The notes: generated by a model from the letters alone, not told the origin. 15,139 nt of DNA from Coriobacteriaceae bacterium (GCA_012515495.1 JAAYYH010000092.1:1-15139), one strand, 5' to 3'; numbered from the stretch's first letter, positions 5,901 through 14,304 are shown. Made by a program: numbers and translations.

Positions 5901-7682
5901 CTATAAGTTCAGCTTGATGCCTACCTCGCGCAACTGACGAACATCAACCACATCCGGCGCGCCGGTCATCGGGTCTCCCCCACTTGAGGTCTTTGGAAAT
6001 GCGATGACATCGCGAATCGACTCGAATCCACCTAGCAGCATGATCAGGCGATCCAGACCTAAGGCAATGCCGCCGTGCGGAGGAGCGCCAAAACTCAGTG
6101 CCTCTAAAAGGAAACCGAATTGCTCCCGCGCCTGCTCATCGCTAAGACCCAATTGTCTGAGTACCCTCATCTGCAGCTCAGAATCATGGATACGCAGCGT
6201 ACCGCCACCAACCTCATAACCATCCATCACCAGGTCATATGAGTAGCTGCCACAGGCCAAAGGGTCACTCTCGATGAGCTCGATATCCTCATCCTTGATA
6301 CGCGTAAAGGGATGATGGTTCGCGGCATAGCGCTTCTCTTCGTTATCATACTTGAACATCGGGAAGTCCACGACCCACATGAAACTATGACCATCGCGTT
6401 CAATTCCCAGCAAATCGGCTACATACAGACGAACTGCGCCGAGAGCCGCGCTGACGGTCTCGAAGTCATCTGCGCCGAAGAGCACCAAGTCTCCCGGCTC
6501 GACTTCCATGGCCTGCTTGATTGTCGCAAAGGTCTCATCCGAGAAGAATTTGATGATTGGTGATTTAGCCTCTCCATTACTGGTGAAAGCTATCCAAGCC
6601 ATGCCCTTTGCGCCATGCGTAGTGGCTACCGCGGCGATCTTGTCTATCTCACCCCGACTGAGGTTACCGGCACCTTTGGCGTTGATGGCCTTCACCACAC
6701 CACCAGCCTCCACAGCAGCAGAGAAGACCTTGAAGCCGCAGCCAGCAACGATTTCACTGAGATCTACCAACTCAAGATCAAAACGCACGTCCGGACGATC
6801 GTTGCCATAACGCGCCATAGCCTCCGCATAACTGATGCGAGGAAGCGGCAACGTCAGCTCTACTCCTACCTGGCCCAACACCTCAGCGAGAACCTCTTCC
6901 ATCATCCCGATGATGTCGGCTTCTTCAACGAAGCTCATCTCCAGGTCAAGCTGCGTGAACTCAGGTTGACGGTCAGCCCGCAGATCCTCATCTCGGAAAC
7001 AACGGGCAAGTTGATAGTAGCGCTCAACACCTCCCACCATCAGCAACTGTTTGAACAGCTGCGGAGACTGTGGCAAAGCATAGAATTTACCTGTGCTCAG
7101 ACGTGAGGGAACGATGAAGTCGCGCGCGCCTTCGGGTGTGGACCTGCCGAGGATCGGTGTCTCCACCTCGATGAAACCGCGCGCGTTGAGCGAACTGTGC
7201 AAGGCCGCGGTCACTGCGCTACGTAGCTTCAACGCGCTAAGCACTTCTGGGCGCCGAATATCCAGATAACGCCAGCGTAATCTGGTGAGCTCGTCGGTCT
7301 CGATACCGTCTTCAATAGCGAAGGGAGGTGTTTTGGCAGAGTTGAGGACTCGAACGGAATCAATGAGCACCTCGACCTCGCCGGTGGCCATGTTGAGGTT
7401 TGCCGTGCCTTCAGGACGCGGACGCACGATTCCCTGTACCAACACGACCCATTCCGGTCGCATCCGCTCACCCTCGGCGAATATCGCGTTGTCACAGGCA
7501 TCGGGATCGAACACACATTGTGTGATGCCTTCGCGATCACGCAAATCAATGAAGATCAGACCGCCATGGTCACGACGATGGCTCACCCATCCAGTTAGAG
7601 TGACCGACTCACCCACTTGGTTTACCGTCAGTTCTCCGCAGGTGCGGGAATGCATTGAATGTCTGTTGAGATAGTCCGTCAT
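5901..7682 (-). CDS. aspS: Aspartyl-tRNA synthetase, probably non-discriminating (Asp/Asn)
   Basis: A 593-residue bacterial-type class II synthetase that charges tRNA with aspartate. In order: an OB-fold anticodon domain (residues 15-110), the class II catalytic core with motif 2 (FRDEDLRADRQPEFTQ), a GAD-type insertion in the middle, and motif 3 (GIALGLDRLIMLLGG) near the end. In the anticodon domain His39 (RRDHGG, where E. coli has Leu30) and Gly92 (RPEGT) occupy positions where His and Gly mark bacterial AspRS that also charges tRNA(Asn). With gatCAB in the same window, Asp-tRNA(Asn) would then be amidated to Asn-tRNA(Asn). The specificity is inference from these residues. The ATG overlaps the hisS stop as ATGA, and AAGGAAG lies 8 nt upstream inside hisS, which fixes the start and shows coupled translation. 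It ends 2 nt from the convergent LuxR-type gene. Confidence 0.97.
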   Translation of the reverse strand: MTDYLNRHSMHSRTCGELTVNQVGESVTLTGWVSHRRDHGGLIFIDLRDREGITQCVFDPDACDNAIFAEGERMRPEWVVLVQGIVRPRPEGTANLNMATGEVEVLIDSVRVLNSAKTPPFAIEDGIETDELTRLRWRYLDIRRPEVLSALKLRSAVTAALHSSLNARGFIEVETPILGRSTPEGARDFIVPSRLSTGKFYALPQSPQLFKQLLMVGGVERYYQLARCFRDEDLRADRQPEFTQLDLEMSFVEEADIIGMMEEVLAEVLGQVGVELTLPLPRISYAEAMARYGNDRPDVRFDLELVDLSEIVAGCGFKVFSAAVEAGGVVKAINAKGAGNLSRGEIDKIAAVATTHGAKGMAWIAFTSNGEAKSPIIKFFSDETFATIKQAMEVEPGDLVLFGADDFETVSAALGAVRLYVADLLGIERDGHSFMWVVDFPMFKYDNEEKRYAANHHPFTRIKDEDIELIESDPLACGSYSYDLVMDGYEVGGGTLRIHDSELQMRVLRQLGLSDEQAREQFGFLLEALSFGAPPHGGIALGLDRLIMLLGGFESIRDVIAFPKTSSGGDPMTGAPDVVDVRQLREVGIKLNL

Positions 7683-8992
7683 GGCAAGATCTTCCTTATC
7701 GTCTCAGTCAGTGTGGCAGATGCTACCGTCTGCTCGTCACCTGTTTCCATCATGCGCAACTTGACTTCGTCTTGAGCCAGTTCCTCTGGTCCGATGATGA
7801 CGCAGAGCTGCGCGTCAAGCTTGTTCGCTAGTTTGAACTGCGATTTCAGCGAACGAGCCTGGTGATCAAGCTCGCAACGGATGTTCGCGTCCCGCAGTCT
7901 CAACGCCAGATCAAAGGCTGCCGAAACCTGCTCGGCACCAACGACGACAATGAACACCTGAGGCGAAAGCTGCATACGATTAGCACATCCGTTAGCCTCC
8001 AGTGCCAACTGGATACGCTCCATACCTACCGCGAAACCCAGACCTGGCGTTGGCTTTCCGCCAAATTCCTCAATCAGCCGATCGTAGCGACCACCGCCGC
8101 CGATGGCATTTTGCGACCCCAAACCATTTACTACCTGTACCTCGAAGACCGTACGAGTATAGTAATCGAGACCGCGAACCAAACGTGGAGCCTCTTCAAA
8201 ACTCAGACCCGCCGCAGTGAGATAATCCTTCACCTGCTGATAGTGTTGGCGACAATCATCACAGAGCTCGTCTCTGAGCTTAGGAGCGTCAACTAAAACC
8301 TGTTGACAGCTCAGATTTTTGCAGTCAAAAGCCCTGAGAGGATTAGTTCCGGCACGTCTGACGCAATCCGCACAAAGTTGCTCGCTATGCGCAACGATGA
8401 ATTCACGCACCTTCTCGCGATAGGCTGGGCGGCACTGCTCGTCACCCATCGAATTCACCAGCAATCTCATTGCCTGTCGGGGAATCCCCACTGCCTCAAA
8501 GAAGCGCATCAGCATGATTATGACCTCAGCATCGGCTGTTGGCTCCGCAGCGCCGATGCACTCCGCGCCTATCTGGTGGAACTCGCGCAGACGCCCCTTC
8601 TGAGGACGCTCATGCCTGAACATCGAGCCTGCATACCAGAATTTCGCTGGAGCAGCACCAGGCGGAACCAGATTGTGCTCCACCACTGCCCTTGCTACGC
8701 CTGCCGTGGCTTCGGGACGCAAAGCAAGTCGCTCATCAGCTTTCAGTGTCTCTCCCGCCGCGAGCTTCTCCGCTGCATGCATGGAGTAGACGAAGAACAT
8801 CTCCTTGCCGATGACATCGGTACTCTGCCCGATACCACGTACAAAGACGTCGAGCTGCTCGAAGGTCGGTACCTCAATGAGCGCATAGCCGTAGCGGCTG
8901 AAGACATCCAGCGCGGTTTGCTCCAATACATTGAAAGCTAATGCCTGCTCAGGTAACAGGTCGGTTGTGCCTCGGGGGGCTTGAAGGTTCAT
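7679..8992 (-). CDS. hisS: Histidyl-tRNA synthetase
   Basis: A 437-residue class II synthetase that charges tRNA(His). Visible: PRGTTDLLP at the N-terminus (6-14), motif 2 with FRHERPQKGRLREFHQIG (125-142), the histidine-binding signature LVRGLDYYTRT (271-281), GGGGRYDRL (298-306) and motif 3 GLGFAVGMERI (317-327). Between the core motifs lie six cysteines (Cys207, 210, 224, 229, 244, 247) in an insertion typical of Gram-positive HisRS, perhaps a zinc site. It is followed by aspS with a 4-bp ATGA overlap, the common hisS-aspS pair. The ATG at 8992 has only a weak purine-rich ribosome site (AGAAAG), but the N-terminus aligns with the family start. The 129-nt gap upstream, after the phosphate transporter gene, holds promoter-like elements. 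Confidence 0.97.
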   Translation of the reverse strand: MNLQAPRGTTDLLPEQALAFNVLEQTALDVFSRYGYALIEVPTFEQLDVFVRGIGQSTDVIGKEMFFVYSMHAAEKLAAGETLKADERLALRPEATAGVARAVVEHNLVPPGAAPAKFWYAGSMFRHERPQKGRLREFHQIGAECIGAAEPTADAEVIIMLMRFFEAVGIPRQAMRLLVNSMGDEQCRPAYREKVREFIVAHSEQLCADCVRRAGTNPLRAFDCKNLSCQQVLVDAPKLRDELCDDCRQHYQQVKDYLTAAGLSFEEAPRLVRGLDYYTRTVFEVQVVNGLGSQNAIGGGGRYDRLIEEFGGKPTPGLGFAVGMERIQLALEANGCANRMQLSPQVFIVVVGAEQVSAAFDLALRLRDANIRCELDHQARSLKSQFKLANKLDAQLCVIIGPEELAQDEVKLRMMETGDEQTVASATLTETIRKILP

Positions 8993-9040
8993 TATGGCGC
9001 TTTCTGTTTACTCGTTTGCGGTACCTGGTGCCGAAATGAT

Positions 9041-9059
9041 TGTCAACCTTGGTAGTATA
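9041..9059 (-). promoter_or_regulatory. Promoter-like elements ahead of hisS-aspS
   Basis: In the 129-nt gap between pit and hisS, the minus strand carries TATACT (9059-9054, a good -10 without a matching -35) and, just downstream, a perfect TTGACA (9046-9041) whose -10 position reads only TACCGC. Either could give hisS-aspS its own transcript. Neither is complete, so this is a weak call. I see no terminator hairpin after pit. Confidence 0.25.
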
Positions 9060-9121
9060 GCGTAAGACGTCTCCTCAATGCAGGCCTTGATGCTCGGGGT
9101 TGAATTCTCAGGGCATGATTT

Positions 9122-10111
9122 TTAAAAGAAGAGTCCGAACACAAAGGAGCTCGCTGCACCGATGACAGCAGAGACCGGTAATGTAACCACCCAGGCAGAG
9201 ACGATCTTGCGGACTGTGAGCCATTTAACTGCCGACAACCGCCGCGCGGAACCAACTCCCATCACAGAGGATGAGATGACGTGTGTGGTGCTGATTGGGG
9301 CATGTAAAAATGACATCAGCTCGATGACCAAAGCTGCGGTTGTCTCAGCTACGAAACCACCTGCTGGTTCGATCTTGGTCACTCCCCTACCCATGGTGCG
9401 CATGATCTTTCGACCGCCAACAGATGTTCCCAGAGCTATTGTCACCGCGCAGAGCAGCTTTACCCACAGCGGGATACCAGCTTCAGCTGTAAGCATACCG
9501 CCACTGACCAGTGCCAAGGTGATGATACCCATGGTTTTTTGGGCATCATTGGTACCATGCGAGAAGGCCATCAGGGCAGCCGAGGCGATCTGAGCGCGAC
9601 GGAAGACCTTGTTGACCCAACTCCGAGGTTTGTGCGCGAATAGCTTGAACACCAGTTTCATCAAGGCGAAGGCAGCGAAGAAACCAATCAACGGCGAGCT
9701 GATGAGCGGGATGATTATCTTTTGCAGCACACCATCCCACATGATACCTTGGAAGCCTGCGGTGGCAACCATCGTTGCCCCCAGCAAAGAGCCAATCAAC
9801 GCATGCGATGAGCTGCTGGGCAGGCCAAACCACCAAGTGATGAGATTCCAGACAATCGCGCCAACCAGTGTCGCCAACACAACATACTCAGCGATTTGCA
9901 CCGATACCAGACCAGTGGAGATCGTCTTGGCAACGCCTTCGCTGGCAAAAGCCCCGGCAAAGTTCATCACGGCAGCCAAAGCGATGGCTACCCCAACTGG
10001 CAACGCCCTGGTGTAGACAGTAGTAGTGATGGCATTAGCTGTATCATGGAAACCATTGATGAACTCAAAGACTACAGCAGCAACTATAACGCTTATGACA
10101 ATCGCACTCAT
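9122..10111 (-). CDS. pit: Inorganic phosphate transporter, PiT family
   Basis: A 329-residue integral membrane phosphate/cation symporter, the low-affinity constitutive type of uptake. Family signatures: GFHDTANAI near the N-terminus, GLPSSSSHALIGSLLG in the first half, FSHGTNDAQKTMGII at the start of the second repeat, and APISTTHVISSSVMGVGSARR near the end. The two halves carry the expected inverted-repeat PD001131-like motifs. The length matches the short PiT proteins that work with a DUF47 partner, and that partner gene lies directly upstream (55-nt gap, same strand). ATG 10111 is preceded by AGAGGT 3 nt upstream. Direction and metal-phosphate co-transport follow family knowledge; other divalent oxyanions such as arsenate could also pass. 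Confidence 0.95.
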   Translation of the reverse strand: MSAIVISVIVAAVVFEFINGFHDTANAITTTVYTRALPVGVAIALAAVMNFAGAFASEGVAKTISTGLVSVQIAEYVVLATLVGAIVWNLITWWFGLPSSSSHALIGSLLGATMVATAGFQGIMWDGVLQKIIIPLISSPLIGFFAAFALMKLVFKLFAHKPRSWVNKVFRRAQIASAALMAFSHGTNDAQKTMGIITLALVSGGMLTAEAGIPLWVKLLCAVTIALGTSVGGRKIMRTMGRGVTKIEPAGGFVAETTAALVIELMSFLHAPISTTHVISSSVMGVGSARRLSAVKWLTVRKIVSAWVVTLPVSAVIGAASSFVFGLFF

Positions 10112-10166
10112 TTGACCTCTATCGTATTCACGGTACAGCTGATTACTTGGATTCCCGTAAATTCCA

Positions 10167-10790
10167 TCAGCTGTTCTTCATGATGATGGTGGCCATGATA
10201 TCCGCTGTATTCTCGCAGGAGTCCGAACATCTCTCAAGACGTGTGAGTATAGCGCTCCAAGCCATTACGAACAGAGGGTCATCGGAGTGATTAACATAGA
10301 GGTGCCGAGTGGCTTCGATATAGATCTTATCCGCTTCTTCCTCATAATCGTTGACATTGATCAGCAACTGTTCGAGCGTCTTAGATTTCTTGAAATTGCG
10401 GAAGTCCTTCATCGCTGCCACCAGGACGTCCGTGCTCTTCTCAACCAGCACTGCCATCTCGATGGCATCACGCGGAACATAATCGACATTGAACATATAG
10501 AGTCGCTGCACCACATCTTCGATATAATCAACGATGTCATCGAGGTGTTGCGCCATGCTGATGATATCCTCACGCTCGATAGGCGTCATGAATTCCGAAG
10601 CCAGATGAGTGTAGATCTGGTGATTCTCCTCATCGGCAGCATGTTCGATAGCGTGCATACGCTCAAGATCATCTTCTACGGTCTTCGGATTGAAATTACG
10701 TAGGATGCTGTGCAGAAATTGAGCCTCTTTCTGTGCATGAGCCGCAAGTCGCTCAAAGGCATCGAAGTAGTCGAAGCTCAGCTTAACCAT
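10167..10790 (-). CDS. DUF47 family PhoU-like protein, partner of the phosphate transporter
   Basis: A 207-residue, highly charged, all-helical cytosolic protein of the DUF47/PhoU-like family. Visible: FDAFERLAAHAQKEA near the start, MHAIEHAADEENHQIY (about 45-60), FMTPIEREDIISMAQHLDDIVDYIED (the acidic metal-binding helix), and NDYEEEADKIY in the second helical bundle. Members are encoded next to PiT transporters and are thought to gate or regulate them; the biochemical role is not settled. Here it precedes pit by 55 nt on the same strand and follows gatB by 42 nt with no terminator between, so it may belong to a longer transcript. The start is firm: AAAGGAG lies 6 nt before the ATG. Confidence 0.93.
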   Translation of the reverse strand: MVKLSFDYFDAFERLAAHAQKEAQFLHSILRNFNPKTVEDDLERMHAIEHAADEENHQIYTHLASEFMTPIEREDIISMAQHLDDIVDYIEDVVQRLYMFNVDYVPRDAIEMAVLVEKSTDVLVAAMKDFRNFKKSKTLEQLLINVNDYEEEADKIYIEATRHLYVNHSDDPLFVMAWSAILTRLERCSDSCENTADIMATIIMKNS

Positions 10791-10832
10791 GGTTGTCTCC
10801 TTTTATGGTGCTTGTTAATCTCGGTGGACATT

Positions 10833-12413
10833 CTACGCTTCCTGAAGCTTTTCGGTGAAGATTTCATTTATCAGTTTGGGGTTACCCTGGCCACTGGTCT
10901 CCTTCATGGCTTGACCGACGAAGAAACCGATGAGACCTGTTTTTCCAGCCTGGTATTCAGCAACCTTCTCCGGGAACCGAGAGATGATCCCCAAAACGAT
11001 GCGCTCGATCTCGCTGCTGTCGTTGACCTGCTTAAGGCCGCGCACCTCGACGATAGTCAATGGAGAGTCTCCTGTCTCAACCATTGCCGCGAAGACCTCT
11101 TTGGCCTGCTTAGAAGATATTTCCCCGCTCAAAGTAAGCGAGGCCAATTCTGCGATGCCTTCTGGAGCAATTGATCCCATAATCAAAGCCTCAGAGCCCA
11201 CGGCGCTGGCGTTCAGCCAAGCACTGACATCATTGAGCAGGAGGTTGGCAATCGGTTTGGCCAGAGCAACAGCCTTTGAACTAGCGGCACGTAGTGCCTT
11301 GTCGAAGAAAGCGGACAGCTCTACATCTGTTGAGAGATTCTCTGCATCGGCTGCCGGTAAACCGTAATCAGAAATGAAGCGCTGCTTCTTGGCATCTGGT
11401 AATTCTGGTAGACGGTCGCGTACGCTCTGGATGAACTCATCGCTGAGGTCATAGGGAGCCAGATCGGGATCAGGGAAGAGCCGATAGTCATCGGCGGTCT
11501 CCTTGACCCGCATGGTGATTGTACGTTTCGCTCCAGGCTCCCAATGACGGGTCTCCTGGCGCACTGTGCCGCCGGACTCCAGAACCTCAGCCTGACGGCA
11601 GATCTCATAGGCTAACCCATCATGCAGGTTCTTGAACGAGTTCATATTCTTCAGCTCGGTTTTGGTACCCAGCTCCGTGCTGCCGCGGCGACGCAGACTG
11701 ACATTGCCATCGCAGCGCAGGGAACCTTCTTCCATCGAGCAATCGCTGATATCAAGTGTCAGATAGATTTGACGCAGTTTTTGCAGGAACAACCGCGCTT
11801 CCTCGGGGGTGCGCAGATCTGGTTCGGTGACCAGCTCGATCAACGGAGTACCACAACGGTTGTAATCCACAAGCGAATACTCAGCATCCGTGATGCGACC
11901 GCTAGAGCCACCCACGTGGATCATCTTGCCGGCATCCTCCTCCATATGGATACGAGTGATGCCGATGTGGGTTGTATAACCTGACATTGCTCCAAAACCA
12001 TCGCTGCCCAACGGCTGGGTCCCCTCAAGGTGCAAGCGTTCCTTCGCAGCAGGTCCGCTGACCTCGAGATTGAGACCCCCGTGCATACAGAAAGCTACAG
12101 GACCTTGTGTTATCTGGTAGTTCTTGCTCATATCTGGATAGAAATAGTTCTTGCGGTAGAACATGCTACGCTTCATGATCTCGCAATTGGTAGCCAATCC
12201 CGCCAACACGATACTCTGGATAGCTGCCTTGTTGGGTACCGGCAACGCACCGGGTAAGCCGAGGCAAACCGGACAGACATGGGTATTGGGCTGTGCGCCA
12301 AACTCGATTGGGCAAGAGCAGAACATCTTGGTGTTCAGAGTGGTGAGCTCAGTGTGCACCTCCAGACCGATCACGGCTTCCCAGTCCCACAGCACTGATT
12401 GCAAATCTTTCAT
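10833..12413 (-). CDS. gatB: Asp-tRNA(Asn)/Glu-tRNA(Gln) amidotransferase subunit B
   Basis: A 526-residue GatB, the subunit that binds the mischarged tRNA and phosphorylates its side chain before amidation by ammonia delivered from GatA. Visible: IGLEVHTEL (15-23), a zinc site with Cys32-x-Cys34 and Cys47-x2-Cys50 in HVCPVCLGLPGALPV, the catalytic-core motif RIHMEEDAGKMIH, VDYNRCGTPLIELVTEPD, and MEEGSLRCDGNVSLR. The last about 150 residues are the GatB/YqeY tail domain that clamps the tRNA, ending GNPKLINEIF. It is slightly longer than many GatB proteins. ATG 12413 has AAGGAAG 6 nt upstream; that site lies inside the short ORF before it, whose TGA overlaps this ATG (ATGA), pointing to coupled translation. 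It acts with gatC and gatA upstream and would supply Asn-tRNA(Asn) with the AspRS also encoded here. Confidence 0.97.
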   Translation of the reverse strand: MKDLQSVLWDWEAVIGLEVHTELTTLNTKMFCSCPIEFGAQPNTHVCPVCLGLPGALPVPNKAAIQSIVLAGLATNCEIMKRSMFYRKNYFYPDMSKNYQITQGPVAFCMHGGLNLEVSGPAAKERLHLEGTQPLGSDGFGAMSGYTTHIGITRIHMEEDAGKMIHVGGSSGRITDAEYSLVDYNRCGTPLIELVTEPDLRTPEEARLFLQKLRQIYLTLDISDCSMEEGSLRCDGNVSLRRRGSTELGTKTELKNMNSFKNLHDGLAYEICRQAEVLESGGTVRQETRHWEPGAKRTITMRVKETADDYRLFPDPDLAPYDLSDEFIQSVRDRLPELPDAKKQRFISDYGLPAADAENLSTDVELSAFFDKALRAASSKAVALAKPIANLLLNDVSAWLNASAVGSEALIMGSIAPEGIAELASLTLSGEISSKQAKEVFAAMVETGDSPLTIVEVRGLKQVNDSSEIERIVLGIISRFPEKVAEYQAGKTGLIGFFVGQAMKETSGQGNPKLINEIFTEKLQEA

Positions 12414-12736
12414 CGCGCACTTCCTTGCACACCATTTGTAGACTCAGCGCAAGGGTGTGTCTGCTCGAACATACTCGCGCTACGCGCTGCGTAACTCGCA
12501 TCCAACCCTTGCGTCTGAACTACCTTATTCGTATCCAGCCCTTCTGCATAAGTCACTAAGAGAATAAGATATGCATTCAGGTCATGCATCAGCGTATCAG
12601 TGCTTGCGGGTCTTGCGTTCTGGTCTCGAGAAAAGTCTTCATTTCGTCTGCTTTCAGCATCAGAGATGAGGTCGGATGCGAGTTCCGCAGCGAAGCGAGG
12701 ACTGTCTGAGCAGCCGCGCCTTTGTAGATATCTCAT
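12410..12736 (-). CDS. Hypothetical 108-residue ORF between gatA and gatB, built partly from repeats
   Basis: I recognise no family. The frame is open for 108 codons. Its ATG overlaps the gatA stop (ATGA at 12736-12733), with GGAGG 6 nt upstream. Its TGA overlaps the gatB ATG (ATGA at 12413-12410). The N-terminal QRRGCSDSPRFAAELASDL is nearly the same as the GatA tail because both come from copies of the same DNA repeat, and the C-terminal part (DASYAARSASMFEQTHPCAE) is encoded by a third, inverted copy. The middle is low in hydrophobic residues apart from AYLILLV. It may be translated simply because it links two coupled genes; alternatively it is an accidental by-product of repeat expansion that kept the frame. 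No function is proposed. Confidence 0.4.
   Translation of the reverse strand: MRYLQRRGCSDSPRFAAELASDLISDAESRRNEDFSRDQNARPASTDTLMHDLNAYLILLVTYAEGLDTNKVVQTQGLDASYAARSASMFEQTHPCAESTNGVQGSAR
12448..12513 (-). repeat. Palindromic repeat, diverged third copy, inverted
   Basis: 66 bp bounded by perfect 9-bp inverted ends (CGCAAGGGT at 12448-12456 and its complement at 12505-12513). Read on the minus strand the core TTGGATGCGAGTTACGCAGC aligns with TCGGATGCGAGTTCCGCAGC of the other copies, followed by AGCG-GAG and GAGCAG blocks at the same spacing apart from small gaps. It lies wholly inside the 108-residue ORF. Confidence 0.6.
12669..12724 (+). repeat. Direct repeat copy 1 (56 bp), between gatA and gatB
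   Basis: Identical at 54 of 56 positions to 12770-12825, exactly 101 nt away (differences at 12711 and 12716). It lies just downstream of the gatA stop, in the start region of the 108-residue ORF. Unlike the second copy it lacks long inverted ends; only GATGAG / CTCATC flanks it. Confidence 0.8.
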
Positions 12737-14304
12737 CGCGCGCCTCCCTCAGTAGACGCAGCGGGGCAAAGGTCGGATGCGAGTTCCGCAGCGAAGCGAG
12801 GACTGTCTGAGTAGCCACGCCTTTGCCCCGCTGCGGAGAACCCAGGGGCAAGGCGGTCGATGTCATAGCAGCTCTCCAGTGCCGCGCCTACGCGCAGAAT
12901 ATTCTCATCTTTGAACTGCGGACCGATGATCTGGACTCCAATGGGCAATCCGCTCGTCTCACCCAGACCAACCGGTAAGGACATGCCGCCATTACCTGCG
13001 ATGTTGATGGAGATAGTGAACATATCGCTAAGATACATGGCTGTGGGATCGGCAATCTCACCGAACTTGAAAGCTGCGCGCGGGCTGACGGGCGTAACGA
13101 TAGACTCAACTCGCTCGAATGCTCGAGCGTAATCCTCGGTAATCAGTGTCCGCACCTGCTGAGCTGGATAGTAATATCTCTCGTAGACGCCACTGGAAAG
13201 CAGATAACTACCTAACATGATGCGGCGGATGGCTTCGGGACCAAATCCGTGGGCGCGGGATTGCTCGTATTGTTCGACCAATGTTGCAGCGTCAGAGTGA
13301 CAGTAGCCATAGCGGATACTGTCAAAACGACTGAGGTTGCTAAATGCCTCACAAGGACCGATGACATAATAGGCACTCATCGCGGCATTGGCATTGGGCA
13401 ATTCGATTTCTACAAGCTTTGCACCCAAACGCTCCAGATTCTCATAGGCCTTCTTGGTGGCGGAGATGATCTCGGACTCCACACCGGAAGCCTCAAGAAA
13501 CGCCGGTACGATACCGATGCGCATCCCCTTGATACCCTGGTCGAGATTAGCCGAGAAATCCGTTTGATGCTCCTGTGATGTACAGTCCTGCGGATCACGA
13601 CCTGTGATGGCATTTAGAGCCTCCGCAACGTCCGCAACCGTCTTACCAAAAGGACCAACCTGATCCAAAGACGAGCCAAAGGCAACAACACCATAGCGTG
13701 AGACCATGCCGTAGGTGGGCTTGAACCCAACCACACCGCAGAAACTGGCTGGCTGGCGTATCGATCCGCCAGTATCACTACCTAACGTGATTGTAGCCAT
13801 ACCAGCTGCGACTGCCGCCGCGCTGCCGCCACTCGAGCCGCCGGGAACACGTTGCAGATCCCAGGGATTGCGAGTGAAGCCAAATGCCGAGGTCTCAGTT
13901 GAGGAGCCAAACGCGAATTCGTCCATATTCAGTTTACCCAAAGGCAGACCGCCAGCCTCTATCGCGCGTGCCACGCAAGTTGCCGTAAAGGGAGCAACAT
14001 ACTGTTCCAGCATACGGGAACCGCAGGTTGTATGCGTACCCAGTTGGTTCATGTTGTCCTTGAAGGCAATCGGGACACCGGCCAAGATCGGTAACTGATC
14101 GCCAGCAACAACCATGGCATCGACGCGGTCGGCAGCCTGATACGCTAAAGTATCGGTGATCTCGAGAAAAGCGTGTACCTGAGTGTCGCGTTGATCGATG
14201 ATCGCAAGCGCGCACTGAGCCAGTTCATGAGCAGAGAATTCTCCATTGAGCAGACCTTGACGAATCTGAGCAACTGTTAGACTGGAAAGACTCGATCTGG
14301 TCAT
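12733..14304 (-). CDS. gatA: Asp-tRNA(Asn)/Glu-tRNA(Gln) amidotransferase subunit A, with repeat-derived tail
   Basis: A 523-residue amidase-signature enzyme that releases ammonia from glutamine or asparagine for GatB. The catalytic triad is visible: Lys82 (IAFKDN), Ser157 (cis-Ser in PGGSSGGS) and the nucleophile Ser181 (GSDTGGSIRQP), 3 positions beyond the S. aureus GatA numbers. KPTYGMVSRYGVVAFGSSLDQ and the SLPVG/IGVQIIGP blocks follow. GatA is usually about 485-490 residues; here the normal end (DRLAPG) is followed by about 32 residues (QRRGYSDSPRF... to GGAR) encoded by the palindromic repeat at 12757-12835, so the tail looks acquired. The ATG at 14304 overlaps the gatC stop as TGATG; a TTG one codon earlier (14307) is less likely. 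The stop overlaps the next ORF by ATGA. Confidence 0.96.
   Translation of the reverse strand: MTRSSLSSLTVAQIRQGLLNGEFSAHELAQCALAIIDQRDTQVHAFLEITDTLAYQAADRVDAMVVAGDQLPILAGVPIAFKDNMNQLGTHTTCGSRMLEQYVAPFTATCVARAIEAGGLPLGKLNMDEFAFGSSTETSAFGFTRNPWDLQRVPGGSSGGSAAAVAAGMATITLGSDTGGSIRQPASFCGVVGFKPTYGMVSRYGVVAFGSSLDQVGPFGKTVADVAEALNAITGRDPQDCTSQEHQTDFSANLDQGIKGMRIGIVPAFLEASGVESEIISATKKAYENLERLGAKLVEIELPNANAAMSAYYVIGPCEAFSNLSRFDSIRYGYCHSDAATLVEQYEQSRAHGFGPEAIRRIMLGSYLLSSGVYERYYYPAQQVRTLITEDYARAFERVESIVTPVSPRAAFKFGEIADPTAMYLSDMFTISINIAGNGGMSLPVGLGETSGLPIGVQIIGPQFKDENILRVGAALESCYDIDRLAPGFSAAGQRRGYSDSPRFAAELASDLCPAASTEGGAR
12757..12835 (+). repeat. Palindromic repeat copy 2, encoding the GatA tail
   Basis: 79 bp with perfect 16-bp inverted ends (12757-12772 and 12820-12835, CGCAGCGGGGCAAAGG and complement) around a core shared with copy 1 (12770-12825). 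It is read in frame by gatA and supplies about 25 of its last 32 residues. The form (short palindromic element tolerated inside a gene) recalls REP- or RPE-like elements; no known family could be assigned. Confidence 0.75.

Noticed and set aside
6615..7106. 163-codon plus-strand ORF
   Set aside because: Antisense to the conserved core of aspS; low-complexity translation without family motifs.
8303..8941. 212-codon plus-strand ORF
   Set aside because: It lies wholly antisense to hisS, which has all its family motifs; the translation has no recognisable domain.
12410..12840. CRISPR array
   Set aside because: Only three copies, one inverted and diverged, uneven spacing, no cas genes; the pattern is that of palindromic repeats.
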